From: Lingula anatina | Lineage: Eukaryota; Brachiopoda; Lingulata; Lingulida; Lingulidae | Assembly (NCBI RefSeq): GCF_001039355.2 | Contig: NW_019775103.1 | Span: 260,920 to 324,919 of the forward strand | Direction of reading: 5' to 3' | DNA length: 64,000 bases | Shown here: piece after piece, positions 34,901 to 46,859 of the stretch | Numbering within the stretch: the first letter of the stretch is position 1 | How the letters are laid out: every line of letters starts with the position of its first letter | Translations under genes and position numbers: made by a program | The notes under the pieces: generated by a model | Told to the model about the DNA's origin: nothing | Database searches by the model: none | The model's input: only the letters and a program-made list of their open reading frames with translations

Positions 34901-37900
34901 CAGCTCAGTTTTGGATTTAAAGTAGTTAGAGAGAAAATAAAAATTTTGTAGAAAATTAACCAGCCAAAAATAATATTCCATATTAAGTAGTAACCCTGAA
35001 TGTACCCACTTGATGGCGTAAATTGAATGATTCACAAGTGGAGAGGATTTTGTACCTAATAAATGAGTAATGTATAATGCAATGTGAATTGGTTCAGCTG
35101 GTAAATCTTGAATACCTATACCTTTGGCAAATCATGACCAATTATTAAAATAAGAATAATAACAGGCGTTGGTAGAGTAACTCTTGGATTGAATGATGTA
35201 ACTGGGCATTTTCTCGACGGGGTTTGAAATCTCTCGGTTTATCTCGATTCCACTGTTTGCCTCGGCCTGCGTGATGTTTCTCTTCAATCCTAAGCCTGGT
35301 AAAATATGGGAAAACATTCACGAGAAAAATCTCAATAAGCGTAAAAGGAAAACGTTAACGCTATCATGTCGAATTTAAGAGGCCTTTGGCTGAAAATACC
35401 CTTGCGATATCTCCCGCTAAAGGCCCCGTCACACTTATTCGGAATTAGCAGGAAGCAAGCGGAACCAGCCGGAAAAAAGAATTTTCAAAATTCGTACTAC
35501 ATTCAGGAAGAGATTTCAAATTGAAGGCCCCGTCACACTAGAGGCGGAATGAGCAATAAAGACAATTCTTCGTTCGTACCTGGATATTCGAAGAATATTC
35601 AAAATTTTCTGAGTGCATTCCAAATGTTTTTACCCATTCTTGTGGCCGGCCCAAATGTTTTGCTCATGCTCAAAACTTTCGAAGTGCATTCCAAGTGGAG
35701 AAATATCAAATGGCATTCTAAGCGTATTCTAACTGCACAATGAGTGAATTCTAAATATTCTTAGGGCATTCCGACAGCATTCGAAACATTCTGATCGCGT
35801 TCGAGGGAGAACCGAAATGGCAAGACACTTCAAATCCTGCTAGAATGAGCCGGAATGGAACTCGAATGCATCTCGATGGCTGTGGAAATCCTATTTCAGC
35901 CAGCAATCGAACTACACTCGTACGGCTACATTCGAGCTGTATTTGAGAGCTAATACAGCCGAAATGTGCACGAATCATTCCAGGCGGATTCAAGCGCATT
36001 CTGAGTATTCCAACGGTATTCTTACAAAAATGTTGAAGTTTGAAAATTCTTCCCAGATGTAGTACAAATTTTGAAAATTCATTCCCGCTGGTTCTGCTTG
36101 ATTCTTCCTGATTTCGAATAAGTGTGACGGGGCATTCGAATTCAAACAACAAAGGCCAAAAAGGAAGGGATCTCCATTCAGGTATAACGACTGTGGCCCT
36201 TGATCAACCTTACACCCCATTTCCATAGATTAGATCGACCTACTTTAGATCGACCTAACTCCCTGGGGATTCACGCTAAATAGCTGTCAGCCGGGCGGAC
36301 ACGAAAGTTAATTACACCCTTACACCTTGTAGTAGGCGGGACGGACATTTAAGTCGGATTATCTGAAAGTAATCTAGTGAGACTCCCCGCGGGGATAGAT
36401 CGATCTAAAATCTATGGGAATAGAGCCTTAAACGAATTTTCGCAAAACTATACATATCAAAGTAGGAGGAGACACTATTCAATAATTTCCTTCGGACAAA
36501 TCAAAATTGAATGTGTTTAACCCGACGTTCCCTGGCACCATGCTCTCGAATGAAAATGTTTGCATTTCTTTTTCAAATCCCTGTCATAACGACCGAAAAG
36601 GGATTGTGAAAAATAAAAAACTTTGTGGTTGATACTCCAATCGTCTCTGTCGGCAATTCTACTAAAAAATCGTCGTTTTGATTGAGCGATCTCGGTATCC
36701 ATAGTAGTATGAAATCAGACTGACAGTTACTATCGGTGGGTGGATTGTGGGTGGATTGTTTGTTTGCTTGTTTGTCTGTCTGTTTGTTTGTTTGCCTGTC
36801 TGTCTATCTGTCTGTTTGTCTGTCTGCCTGCCTGTCTGTCTGTCTGTCTGTTTGTTTGTTAGTTTTTGAGGGAGGGGTAACTATGGCTACCAATGCTTTT
36901 TTAAAAATTGTTTTCTTTTTTTAAAGTCTTATTCATTTTTTTCTTGTGTGTTAAAATTTTTTATGACATCATTTTCTTTGTTTTTGAAATTCTTAGCTTG
37001 TCTGTTTTGATTTTCGGTCTCGTCTCATCCTGCGCTTGCACTGAAGCTTGTTTCAGTGAATTATTGGTTGATTCGATAAGCGCGTATACAAACAGTTTTG
37101 CTAAGACGCGCAGTGGACACAGTCCGTAATTGATCGCTCAAGTGCCCTTGTACTCAAACAGGCGTATCAAATATTTCTATGTCTAAATAGTGTACACAAT
37201 CTATTGTAAGCTATAAGGAAGACAGAACTCAAGTGAGCTTCACTGTTGCCACGCTCTATTGTAAGTCGTAGTTGCCCAAAATTTACTGTATGGTGTAACC
37301 AATCGTCCAAGTACATAAAAATTTTGTGTCCCTTCGACCCGATGTACTGTATTTGACAAAATGCCTTGTAAGTTTAGAAAATATGGATCCGGAAGTAGCT
37401 AGACTGAATGGAAGTGAATTATAAAGAAATGATCTTTCTTTCTATGACCCAACTAAATCCTAAAAAGGTGCGGTGATCGGGAAAAACGGACGTGGAAATA
37501 AGCTGATTTCAAATCGTACGAAAACAGGTATTCCCCTTTCTGAAATGTATCTCGGGCTACGCTGGAATCTTCATACTTAAAGGATGAGTGCCGATAACCA
37601 TTGGCAAAGTGCCCATCGTCAAATTTTTAAAATAATTTTATATTATAAAGTTTATGCATGTATTTGTTGCGTGAAAAAAATATTATTTGGTTTGAGGCAT
37701 CGTAACTTAGTATTTTAATGAGTTATATGTGGGGGGGGGGGGTAGCCAGATTTACCTGCTGTATGCAGTCTAATGAATCAGAGCAACTTGTTTCAGCATA
37801 TATATTACATAAATGATTTTTTTCTAATGAACCTTGTCTTGTGGTGTAAATAAGAGTTATATGTTGAGTAATTGTGGTGTGGCACAAGTAAATGGCAAAC

Positions 37901-40577
37901 CCCATATACCACAGGACTGAAGTGATATGTGCACAACTTCCAATTGTCTTGGAACCTGCTTTATTCTGGCAGTACCAGCCACTGATGGGTCTAGTTTTGC
38001 TATTGGAGGTCTGAATCCATAATGTGTACTGGTGGCTAGATGAGTGCCTTAACTATTAAATCAGGCACATCCTTGCATACACTGATTTCACACTGGCCAT
38101 CTAGCAGATGCTCATCAGTATATTGGCTAGCTTGCTTTATCTGGTAAACTTCTGGTAATTATTATAGGCTGTTGGTCTCTTGTTTGGACTATTTACCAAG
38201 ACAATAGGTTTTCACTGATCTCCTTGACAAATAAAGCCATTCATAGCATTTTGGTGATAAATAAAAAAAAAAACTCTACAAAGCTATTATAAATAGTGCT
38301 GGTGTAGAAGATTAGGTCATAAGTAACGAAACTAGGGTGTGTGTGATGGAGCCTTTTATTTTACTTTTTATGCAAAATAGACGTAAAAGGGGATATTTGC
38401 ACAAAATTTTGGTTGTACAAAATGTACTTTCATGCCCATTACAGGGGGTTGGGTCAAGCCACCCTTATGTGTAGAGGTCTATTACAGCATGGGTCTGTTT
38501 ATAAAGTAGGAGCCACCACAATGTACATCTGCTATTATGATAATTAATATAACTTTGAATATTTGAAGCACATTTTCCATTTAATCTTGCTTAATCCTAA
38601 GAAATAAGAATGGAAATGATATATAATTACTGTATTTGGACTCTATTTCCTATCCATTTTTATAGCATGCATTACATGAAAATGACTTTTCTTTTTTTGC
38701 TTGAAAATATTTTACTGACTCTAACCCCTATTTTCCTTTCAAAGGCCTACATTTTTTTTTTTTTTTTTTGGGGGGGTGCTCTTTATGTACAAAAGATTCA
38801 CTGAGTCTGCCTAGCCATCCTATGTAAGCATGTAGCAGCTACCATATGGCAGGAATAAACATGGCCGACTGCTAGCATATGGACTGAAAATGTCCCTATT
38901 TAGTTTGAGTATATATCAAGCCTAACCCTCAGACAAGCTGATTTTCACATATATCTCACCTTTTATTCATGTCTTTTCAACCGTGAAAAATTAGCTTGTC
39001 TGAGGCAGGGGCTCATATTAAAAATGAACATCTTTTATCCCCAAGTCACTGTGAGATTCTTCTTTCGATCAGCACTACATGTATGAATAAAGCAAGCAAA
39101 ATATTGATCACAAACAATGATTGGCCACTTATTACCTTTCTTTTTTACATGGGCACCTTCTGTACCCAATTACAAAATTTCAGTTGTCACCTTACTATTA
39201 CTATAGATATGTAGCATTGTTCTTCAGAACCCCCCTAAAAACACATTTTCATGAATATTTGACAAGGTCAGTTTTACCTTAATTTTTTTTATATTTCAAA
39301 TCCCCCCCCCAAAAAAAAAAAAAAAAATTAAGTGGATCATAAAAGTGTAAGACCCCAACTTTAATTTGGCATCAATTTTTCCTATTTATTCACAATTTAT
39401 TTTTCATGTACAAAGGTGGGCACTTTTACCCTCTTATTGGCACTCATCCTTTGAATTTGAATAAGTGGGGATTGATGTGCCTGCGATCTAATACTAATCG
39501 AGGTTTACCGGACCTACCGTAAGCGACGGATAAAGGGTTGGTCACGTGGGGCGTGAAATGTACCTCTGACATGCAACCTTTGTTCAACAAAGCTCCAATT
39601 TCGCTGGATACGAAAGTAACGATTTCCACAGCGGATTTGTTGTTTCTGAGAAAGACCTTCTCAGAAGTATCTTTAAAAGGAATTTTGTAACCTGATTCAA
39701 TAACTTCTAATAAGTGGGAACCCAGCGGGCAAATTATGTTGTTTTAACGTTGAAACAACGTTGAACCATAACGTTGAGAAGACATTGGATAAACATTGGA
39801 TTTGAAAGTTGTGTCAAGCTCAGATGACAACGTTGTATCAACGTCAGAAAACAATGTTATATCAACCCCACCCAGCGGGAAATTATGTTGTTTCAACGTT
39901 GACAAGACGTTGGATTAACATTGGATTTGGAAATTAGATCAACAATGTATCACCAGTGTACAAATAACAATAAAGAAACGTAAGTAATAATACAGTGTAG
40001 CTGCTAAAACTGCGGGTAAATATATCCGCAGCTACAAAGCTGAATGACTTCTCACTGAATGCAGCTCAATGGAATTAATCTCCAAAACATCTTTCATAGA
40101 ATATACTTGTGTGTGCCTTGATACACAGCAGCTAAGACATTCCTTAACCCTGGACATCTGTTAACACCTTGTCTTGGTCAACTACTTAAGGTCAAAATGT
40201 GCAGACACAATACCCAAACAAAACGTTGATGTATTACCAAAAAGTTAATAGCACCACTAAAACAAACCATTTGCTACATAAATACAATTAATTCTCTTAA
40301 TTGTAGTTTAAAATGACCTGAAATGTTTTTATTTTTTGTACAAAACACAGGTACACAATTATATCGTACACTGTAAAAACATCCAAGTGCCTGCTTTGTC
40401 TGATTTTATCAACGCATTTAGCTCCTAAACATGTTTTGCACCTAAGCATGGTGCACCCTTTTAGCCTGGATGTGTTTAGCAACAGGACATGTTTGATGGC
40501 TAAATATATGTAGGGTATAAATGTATGGCCTTTAAGTTAAAATATCCAAGGTTTATATTAATATATATAGTTATTTT

Positions 40578-40652
<75 letters not shown>

Positions 40653-43600
40653 CAAAGTCACAGTCGCCTCAACCTGTCTATCTATAACAGATTACCAAGA
40701 ACTGTCAACTTTATTAACTTCACTCCATCACATTTACAGCAACTTATTCATCCTAGTGTTAGCCGACCTTGCAAGGAATTCAGTTTATTGGAATGTATTT
40801 CCAAATAACAAGTTAAGAAAATCCATTAGTTCACTAAAGACAGAAAACAATTGTAACTTTTACTTTAAAACCCTTTTGTTATTATTTTGATAAATTTAGT
40901 TACAGTATTGATAAACAAAGTATCACGTTTTCAATAATTGATATTTTAAATTACAATCCATAACTGCAAGGTTGTGTCAATGGCCAAAATACAACGTTGA
41001 GTCAACGTCACATTATGACGGTGTTTTGACGTGGCTGGATCAACGTTGATTTTACGTTGAATTTAGGTAGATCAACGGCAATTCAACGTATCAACCTGTT
41101 TTCAACGTTGATCCAACGCGACTATGCCTGCTGGGAACAAGCCTCTGTTTCAACCCATTTTGAAATGTGTGACTTTATTCTACCTACGGGTGACACAATT
41201 CAGTTTTGCTGTGCAAAACATTCTGTTTGGGATAACTGTACTTCTAATCGTTTACTTTCACTATTGTTTGAACATTTATTGTCACAAGATAAACATGCAT
41301 CGTCGAAACGTTCGATTTTTTCTTTGTGAGTATAACAGCGTCTACTTAACGTTTTGTTTTTGCTCTGTCTGGCATCGTTGGGACAGGCTTCGGCCCAATG
41401 CCCTGTTATGCCGCACGAGAAACAATTTCCCGGCCTGTTTACTGGACACTGTCGTTCCCCCGGTCTGATGTACGTGGCTCTAGGGTAAGGCTGAAATCTC
41501 CAGTTTTGGTCGCTCCTAGATTTTTTCTTCATGGCTTCCTTGAGTTTTCGCTCGGCCCTTGACTGGGCTTTAAGGATGCGCTTATCTCTATCTGAGTCGT
41601 CTGCGACGCAGGCCTACCCAACTACCAGACTCGGCACCGAATGATCCAGAATCCACCGGTAAATCGGACCACACTACCCGTTTTCAAGGTGTGTATCGGT
41701 ACGCATTACACAGTATCAGACGCGACACCGCTCTTGCATAGTACGCGATGTGATAGTGACGAGTCTCAGCGGGGTTGAAAAGCATTGCATCACAACTCAA
41801 AATTTGTTCAGGGTATGATACTGTGTAATGCGATCTGACACACACCTTGGAAACGGGTAGTGTGGTCTGATCTACCGGTGAATTCAGGATCATTCGGTGC
41901 CGAGTCTGGTAGTTGGGTAGGCCTGGACGGGGTTTGGACTATACTCTTCAGCCTCGCGACAACATAGAGAGCTAGAATCTGCGATCTTTATGAGCTTCTG
42001 TCTGGCTGATAAGACATGTATACCTTCACAGACATGTATACCTCCCTGGCCTTCTCCGACGTGTCGTTTGAAGCCCTTTCGCATCTTAGGATTTCGTCGG
42101 CATCATTTATCTTCCTTAGAACTTGATCGTTCACCTTGTACTGTTGTTCGTTGCCCTTTCTTCTAAACGTGAAAGAAGAGTACACTTTGTCCTCTATGTT
42201 AGCGATGTGCGTTTGTGTTAATCCATGGACTCGGAGAGTGAAAGCACTACTGTTTGGGAGGCGACGACCGCATTTTGAACTTTCTTGGTTATGGTGCCTT
42301 TTAGGGACTCTGTTTCTCCTCCGTTAAGCCTCGGTCACAACCGGCCGCACGTTCTCTTATGCCCTATTTCACACAGACAACGAATCCCACGAATCGCCAG
42401 GAATTGACAAATTTCAGGATTCGTGGTTGAATCGTAATCAGTTGGTGAACTTCTTCACGGATCCGTATATAATCGTAGTCAATTCTTGCAATTCTTGATC
42501 AATCGGGAATTCGTGGCAAATATATTGAGCTGTTCAAAATTTTGGCCACGAACTCCCGATTCCAAAAAATCGCAGTGTAATTTTTGACAATATTCGTGCG
42601 ATTCCAGCCGAATCCCACGAATATTCGTAACACTATCGCACCTGTATCGTAACTGAATCTTAGAGCGTGTCGAATTAGGCCAGAAATTTTTTATAAAATC
42701 AAACGAATCCTAACGAATCCTGAAATTTGTCAATTCCTGGCGATTCGTGGGGTTCGTGGTCTGTGTGAAATAGGGGCATTGCGGCCTGTTTGCCTCCAAA
42801 CTTTGCACAGAATCTCACGTGCCGCGCAAGTCCTTCTTGCGAAATTTGGAGTTTGTAGACGAAAGCACGTACGGAGGATGTTGGACATGTCCAAAAGATT
42901 CTACGAATAATCTGCGAACATCGAGGCCGCAAACGTAACTTGCTCTACTCGCAAGGAGTTCGCGAGAAGTACGCAAGTTAGTCGTGCATGGTCGTAAACA
43001 ATGAAAGAGCAAGTGCCCTTTGAGTGTTGAGTACGGCGCACGCCTTCACACCTAACGAACAAAGTCGAAAGCCCGACGGAAGTGCGTCGCCCCCACGCCA
43101 GGAGTATAAAAGGCGTGCTCACGATGCACGCTCGTGTCTCGACAAATAACGTACGCAGATAGCAAGACAAACTCAAGAAATAAGTGCATTGCACCTCGCA
43201 ATAAGCGTCCCTGCTTCTCACATGGACTTGCACCTTTCCATTGCAAACTTTTCTCTACCTCTACGAACTCCACGGCCTCTACTGCAACCAAAATTCGCTC
43301 GGGCCTTACGATCCTAAAATTCGTACGTCCGGTTGTGACCGAGGCTTTAGGAACCGACTCCCCGCCTTGAGACATCTTGAACACTTTAGTGTGTCCTGAC
43401 TGCTTAGCCGTCGGGCTAGAACTGAAGTACTCCTGCAAAGTACACTTAATAGTCATACCTGTGATTTCTACTCAGCACTGTCACATGCTTGTGACATAAG
43501 GCAAAGGCAATCATTTTTCACTATACGCTGTACCGTATTAGGTATTAAAAGCTGATATGTATATTTGTATGAAGATTGAGGAAAAAAAACTGATTAGTTG

Positions 43601-43922
43601 TGCTCTGAAATGCAACGTTAAAACCTTTACATTATATAATACCCGTTTGTATTTTTCAGATAAAAACCGCCGCGGAATAGAAGGACTAAAAATGTTCCTT
43701 GTTCGAGCCTGCCTCGGTCGACCATATCGCACACGTGAAATGCAACAATTCCCTTGGCCTCCGTGTACTGTTAAAGGCTGCATGCAAGTCTCATGCAACC
43801 ACACCAGGCAATTTGATTCTGTGATAGCAGATATTCCCATGAAATTGTACAGGGAGTTTGTTATTTTCGACAAAAAAATGTGCTATCCTGAATACATCAT
43901 CACATACAACAGAAAAAAGTAG
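28918..43922 (+). CDS. TM-PARP1: multi-pass membrane protein with C-terminal PARP catalytic domain
   Basis: Exons 28918-28984, 29444-30222, 30374-30577, 30816-31286 and 43660-43922, all with GT-AG sites and matching phases. The first coding exon (glycosylated tail in the paralogues) was not found upstream. Order: a transmembrane helix (LMLVLLACVCLQ), an acidic cytosolic loop, a bundle of about seven helices, a short linker and the PARP catalytic domain. The H-Y-E triad is present: His in YYFFHGT­-like YFFHGTSTDV, Tyr in GKGIYLAENSSKSDQY, Glu in LYREFVIF. Compared with TM-PARP2, the fourth exon uses an earlier donor (after RMARKLG) and lacks about 40 linker residues. The last intron (31287-43659) is 12.4 kb, full of nested transposons, and separates the Tyr and Glu halves of the active site; it is about 500 bp in TM-PARP2. 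Predicted ADP-ribosyltransferase at a membrane; target unknown. Confidence 0.75.
29203..29265 (+). CDS. Candidate 63-nt cassette exon of TM-PARP1
   Basis: A duplicate of the start of the next exon (29444). It has an acceptor (gttacacag), 63 nt coding GSTKENSITSRTSVEIEDGN in phase, and a donor-like GTACGT. It enters and leaves in phase 2, so it could be included or skipped without breaking the frame. The copy beyond 29265 decays. No counterpart in TM-PARP2 or TM-PARP3. Confidence 0.4.
31287..32348. other. Intron DNA of TM-PARP1 without a recognised gene
   Basis: Non-coding, with small inverted motifs such as ttcatgaaattcg near 32160 and its inverse near 32205. Nothing else recognised. Confidence 0.5.
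32349..32830. repeat. Tandem repeat, about four units of 139-147 bp
   Basis: Units begin at ttactattgaa-like positions 32349, 32496, 32640 and 32779. Each contains agatatatactggcaa, a tgaccttgaaattgac-type motif and atctccaaaactgg. Units are diverged; a partial fifth fragment precedes them. Confidence 0.8.
33446..34998. mobile_element. Tc1/mariner-like transposon
   Basis: Inverted ends share cagggttactacttaata (33446 onward and the reverse complement ending 34998), preceded on both sides by ggtacat. The body carries a Tc1 transposase relic on the minus strand. Confidence 0.8.
33759..34765 (-). pseudogene. Tc1-like transposase, degenerate
   Basis: Minus-strand frames contain the typical Tc1 run: ARRPVRKPPLTAGHTQRRLQ, the catalytic-region KHWNHVVLSDEASY, then VSVWGAF, then a C-terminus reading RMRALQAAAGGHTRY before a stop at 33759. 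Several frameshifts and stops separate these parts, and the helix-turn-helix start near 34765 is barely readable. Inactive. Confidence 0.75.
35422..36133. mobile_element. Foldback MITE, 712 bp
   Basis: Arms of about 90 bp are inverted copies beginning ggccccgtcacacttattcg on the left and ending in the complement aagtgtgacggggc on the right. The interior is rich in gaatg/cattc repeats. A second partial left end lies at 35525. No coding capacity. Confidence 0.8.
36213..36427. mobile_element. GATCGATCT-ended MITE copy with TTA target duplication
   Basis: The full-length copy is flanked by TTA on both sides (36210-36212 and 36428-36430). The core is nearly identical to the copy at 8798. Confidence 0.85.
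36745..36870. repeat. Low-complexity (TGTC/TGTT)n tract
   Basis: Pyrimidine-rich TGTCTG/TGTTTG repeats. The Cys/Leu/Val-rich frame across it is an artefact. Confidence 0.9.
37578..39453. mobile_element. 1.9-kb inserted element with inverted ends
   Basis: The ends aaaggatgagtgccgataa and its counterpart aaaggatgagtgccaataa (reverse strand) are inverted, and similarity continues about 40 bp inward. It interrupts the reverse transcriptase between HLFKFK and KYEDSS. No transposase recognised inside. Confidence 0.75.
39721..41135. mobile_element. 1.4-kb element with CCCAGCGGGC ends and AACGTTGA repeats
   Basis: It begins CCCAGCGGGC and ends GCCTGCTGGG. Both ends are full of caacgttga motifs. It interrupts the retroelement between SKWVETE and HLLEVIES. 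It contains a long (TA)n tract and no recognised transposase, so it is non-autonomous. Confidence 0.75.
40579..40650. repeat. (TA)n microsatellite
   Basis: About 36 TA units. The Tyr/Ile frame across it is an artefact. Confidence 0.95.
41609..41925. mobile_element. 317-bp MITE with arms of about 120 bp, inserted in gag
   Basis: The arms start caggcctacccaactaccag and are near-perfect inverted copies (left 41609-41730, right 41805-41925). It separates RQKLIKIADSS...EEYSPNPV from RDKRILKAQSRAERKL in gag. Confidence 0.8.
42327..43346. mobile_element. 1.0-kb element with TTA target duplication, inserted in gag
   Basis: Inverted ends agcctcggtcacaaccgg. TTA flanks both sides (42324-42326 and 43347-43349). 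It lies just after the gag start. The three-base duplication suggests a Harbinger-mobilised element. No transposase recognised inside. Confidence 0.8.
42359..42779. mobile_element. Nested foldback MITE, same family as 2487-2668
   Basis: Arms of about 65 bp: ccctatttcacacagac on the left, inverted at 42760-42778, with further similarity through cacgaatcgccaggaattga. It lies inside the element 42327-43346, giving three levels of nesting. Confidence 0.75.
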
Positions 43923-45140
43923 TGTATCCAATTTAAACGATTTCATTCAATATTCGGTGAAAAGTCTGTTTGATTTCTATTCCGAGGTTCCTGACTTTGC
44001 AGCTGACTGAGAATGCGTCAAGGTGCACAAAGAGAGGTATAGTTTCATTCGAAAGAAGTACGGGGAAAAGTGGTTTAGTTTAGACTATTTGAAAAAGGGC
44101 GTTACTAAAGGAGCTAAGACGATATAAACTCTAATGGTAGGATTGACATTCATTTTAATTTATGTGGTTTAACAATATACATGTATAATGAAATATGGTA
44201 ATCCAAAATATGCAGTTTCAAGTCAGACTGGGGAAATTTGCACTTGTATATTTGATGACAAAAATATCGAAAAAGGAAAATGTTTACATGATATTTAATG
44301 TGAGGGCAGATAATGGAGAGCAGTATATTTGTAAAACTTTCTCTCTTTTCCTGTAATGAAACACCCGGATGTATTCAAAGGTGCAGGTCCATGTATTTTA
44401 CGCGACATACTTAATAATATGATTGTGGTGATGATGAAGGATTGACCAATTTTGTAAGCATTATCAAACCAATTGCGTAAAGTGTAACTGTTTGTTAAGG
44501 TCCATTGAAGACGTGTGGAAAACGCATTCACTTACATACTGTGTTATTATAATCAGTCAACAATATAATCATTCACTTTGTTTCGGCCTTGCATGAATAT
44601 TTATCATTCTCTGTGTGGGTATGCCTGAGACAAATGTATATCTAAAATCTGATAGGTAGAAACCCTCACCTATTTACAATTGCATAGCAATTAGTATATG
44701 TCAATTAGTTGCTGCCACTGTGGCATGCATATATATATACATGTAGATACCCTGTAGATAATGTGTATACAAACCGAGTTCTTGTACATAATAAGGGGAC
44801 TTAAGATTTGGAACTGAAGATGTGAGGTTGTTGTTATATTTCCTCTCCCATGCATCAGTGACAAGTGGAATTTCAGAAGAACCTGGGCAGGGAGTATCAT
44901 GGAACCCTACATGTTTGTGATGAATTGTGTACATATGTTGTGGTATTGGGAACTCTCATTATAAGGCATCGACTGACTAACGTATATATCTGTATATCCA
45001 CTGAAGATTTAGAGTTGCGTCTTATTTATTGCTTAATAAAGTTTTGTATTACTGTGATGATGATAAAGATACTTTCATATTTACTGACCGCTTATTTTTC
45101 AGTTCATTACTGTGCTTGCAATAATATCCATAGGATCCAA
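43923..45140 (+). other. TM-PARP1 3' region with poly(A) signal at 45035
   Basis: It resembles the 3' flanks of TM-PARP2 and TM-PARP3 and ends in gcttaataaagttttgtatt with AATAAA at 45035-45040. No separate gene seen. Confidence 0.65.
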
Positions 45141-46859
45141 ACATGTTTCAAATAATGACCCATCGGACAATAAACTACATGTATATCGGACTATAAGCAA
45201 TGAGCAATGAATTCATACCCCACCTTTGCAAACGCAAACCTTTACAATGCACGGTGCAGCCCAAGTCGTGTGACCTTTCATAATTCCATCACAAGTGCTT
45301 TTAAATTAATTTTTTTTTAGCAGCATCTAGTTTGCCTTGGTTATATACAAGGTGAATTAAAAAAGCAAATATAACAGGTCCATGCATGTCTCTCTCTTAT
45401 TTTGACAGTAATATATACTTGCTAGTTTCAGTTGTTCTCTGTATCGGAGATCTGTACGATAACAATCAGAATGAAAAAAATGTATACTTTTCACGACCCA
45501 TATTCATAGATTTATATTGCATTAGTTTAACGGCCAGTGATGACACATTTACTGGGTACCACTAGCACACTCGGGGACAGGACACTATGCTCAAATGCCG
45601 GGAAAGACATAGTGGGATATTTACGTTTTTTCTCCATTTCCGACGACATCCTTGGGACTCAGTAGTACCTATAAAAACCATACAGAGTGTTAACGCTTCA
45701 TTGGGACTACAATGGTTGATCCCAGTTTTACTATACGCTCAGAAGGACCATGAGAAAGGGCATATAAAATTACGTGTTGTTTCGCTAGTTATGTTGCTCA
45801 TACAAAGATCCTTCCTGGAAAGCAACATTAACCTTTAACTTATGACTACGCAAAAGGATTTTAGTTACCGTTTCACCAGTGATAAGCACATACAGTACCC
45901 ACTAACATTACACATTTATTTTCATGCTTTAGCCAAGGAAACGCGTAAAATAACACGGCTAAACGGAAGAGCTTATAAAATAATAAAATGAAATAAAGAA
46001 AGAAATACAAGATTAATGGTGAAGAAGAAGTAATAATGAATATTTCCACAACCCTAAAACATTTGGTATATTTACTTCGTAGACACATCTAACCTTATTT
46101 TCAGATAGAATAGACTAACGATTGTATTCAGGTAGATTGCACACATTGTGTCAATGAATGTTCAATACTTGTTTGTTTATTCAGTCAGCTTCTTGGCCCT
46201 TTCATACCTTATAAATACACTCATAACCTCGCACTCATTGTGTGTGTCCTCTTAAACGAGGTCATGAAGTTTGCGTTCGAGAGGCTACCGACAAAATAAA
46301 AAAGGGGTCTCGCCGTGTTTTTTTTTCATTTTTTATGGTAAAAATTACTCATATAGTGTCTTCCATAAATCACGACTTTCATAGATTCATAGTCCATTAA
46401 AGTGATGGAAATATGCGCTACGTTGAAGAATTTATTGTATTGTAGAAAAAGGGCTACAGCTTAAATGCTTTGTTTTCAGTTCGGGTAATATACACTTGCC
46501 AATACATGTATGGTGGCATATTTCGTAAATGGGAGTTCCAATTAAATTTTTGAACTGAATTGTAACAAAACCTTTGATATAGCTGGCCGTAGCAATGACA
46601 AGTAAACAATTTCCAAGTTACAGAAGTGTAATAAATGCTTCAGGCAATACGCAATAGATGGTTAGGATTGTATATAGACTATTATCACGTGTCACAAATA
46701 CAGGCAGAACGAAAGGCAACGCGAAGATTAATGCCCCAGTTAGTAGCCTTAGCATTTTGTCCAGCAATTTTTAAGGGCGATAATGTGAGTTGTGTGTGTG
46801 TGTGTGGTGTGGATGTGCGTTCGTCTTTGAGTGACCAAGGAACTGTCTAAAAAACATCC
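45141..46859. other. Intergenic stretch, no recognised gene
   Basis: Only short open frames without recognisable domains. The first 300 bases still resemble the flanks of the other TM-PARP copies. Confidence 0.5.

Larger units (their letters stand above)
37330..43456 (-). pseudogene. DIRS-like retroelement (gag and reverse transcriptase), split by nested insertions
   Basis: On the minus strand, gag starts at 43456 (MTIKCTLQEYFSSSPTAKQS). It resumes at 42326-41926 and again at 41608-41136, where there is a CCHC knuckle (CFSCGITGHWAEAC) followed by PVGRIKSHISKWVETE. The reverse transcriptase continues at 39720-39454 (VIESGYKIPF, NPLSVAYGRSGKPRLVLD) and at 37577 down to about 37330 (GEYLFSYDLKSAYFHV). 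These blocks join in the expected order once four inserted elements are removed (42327-43346, 41609-41925, 39721-41135, 37578-39453). Gag runs directly into reverse transcriptase without a visible protease, as in DIRS elements. No tyrosine recombinase or terminal repeats identified. The element lies antisense in the last TM-PARP1 intron and is dead. Confidence 0.75.

Noticed and set aside
36736-36924. Membrane-like Cys/Leu/Val frame
   Set aside because: Low-complexity TGTC/TGTT tract.
40525-40890. Tyr/Ile-rich frame
   Set aside because: Produced by a (TA)n microsatellite.
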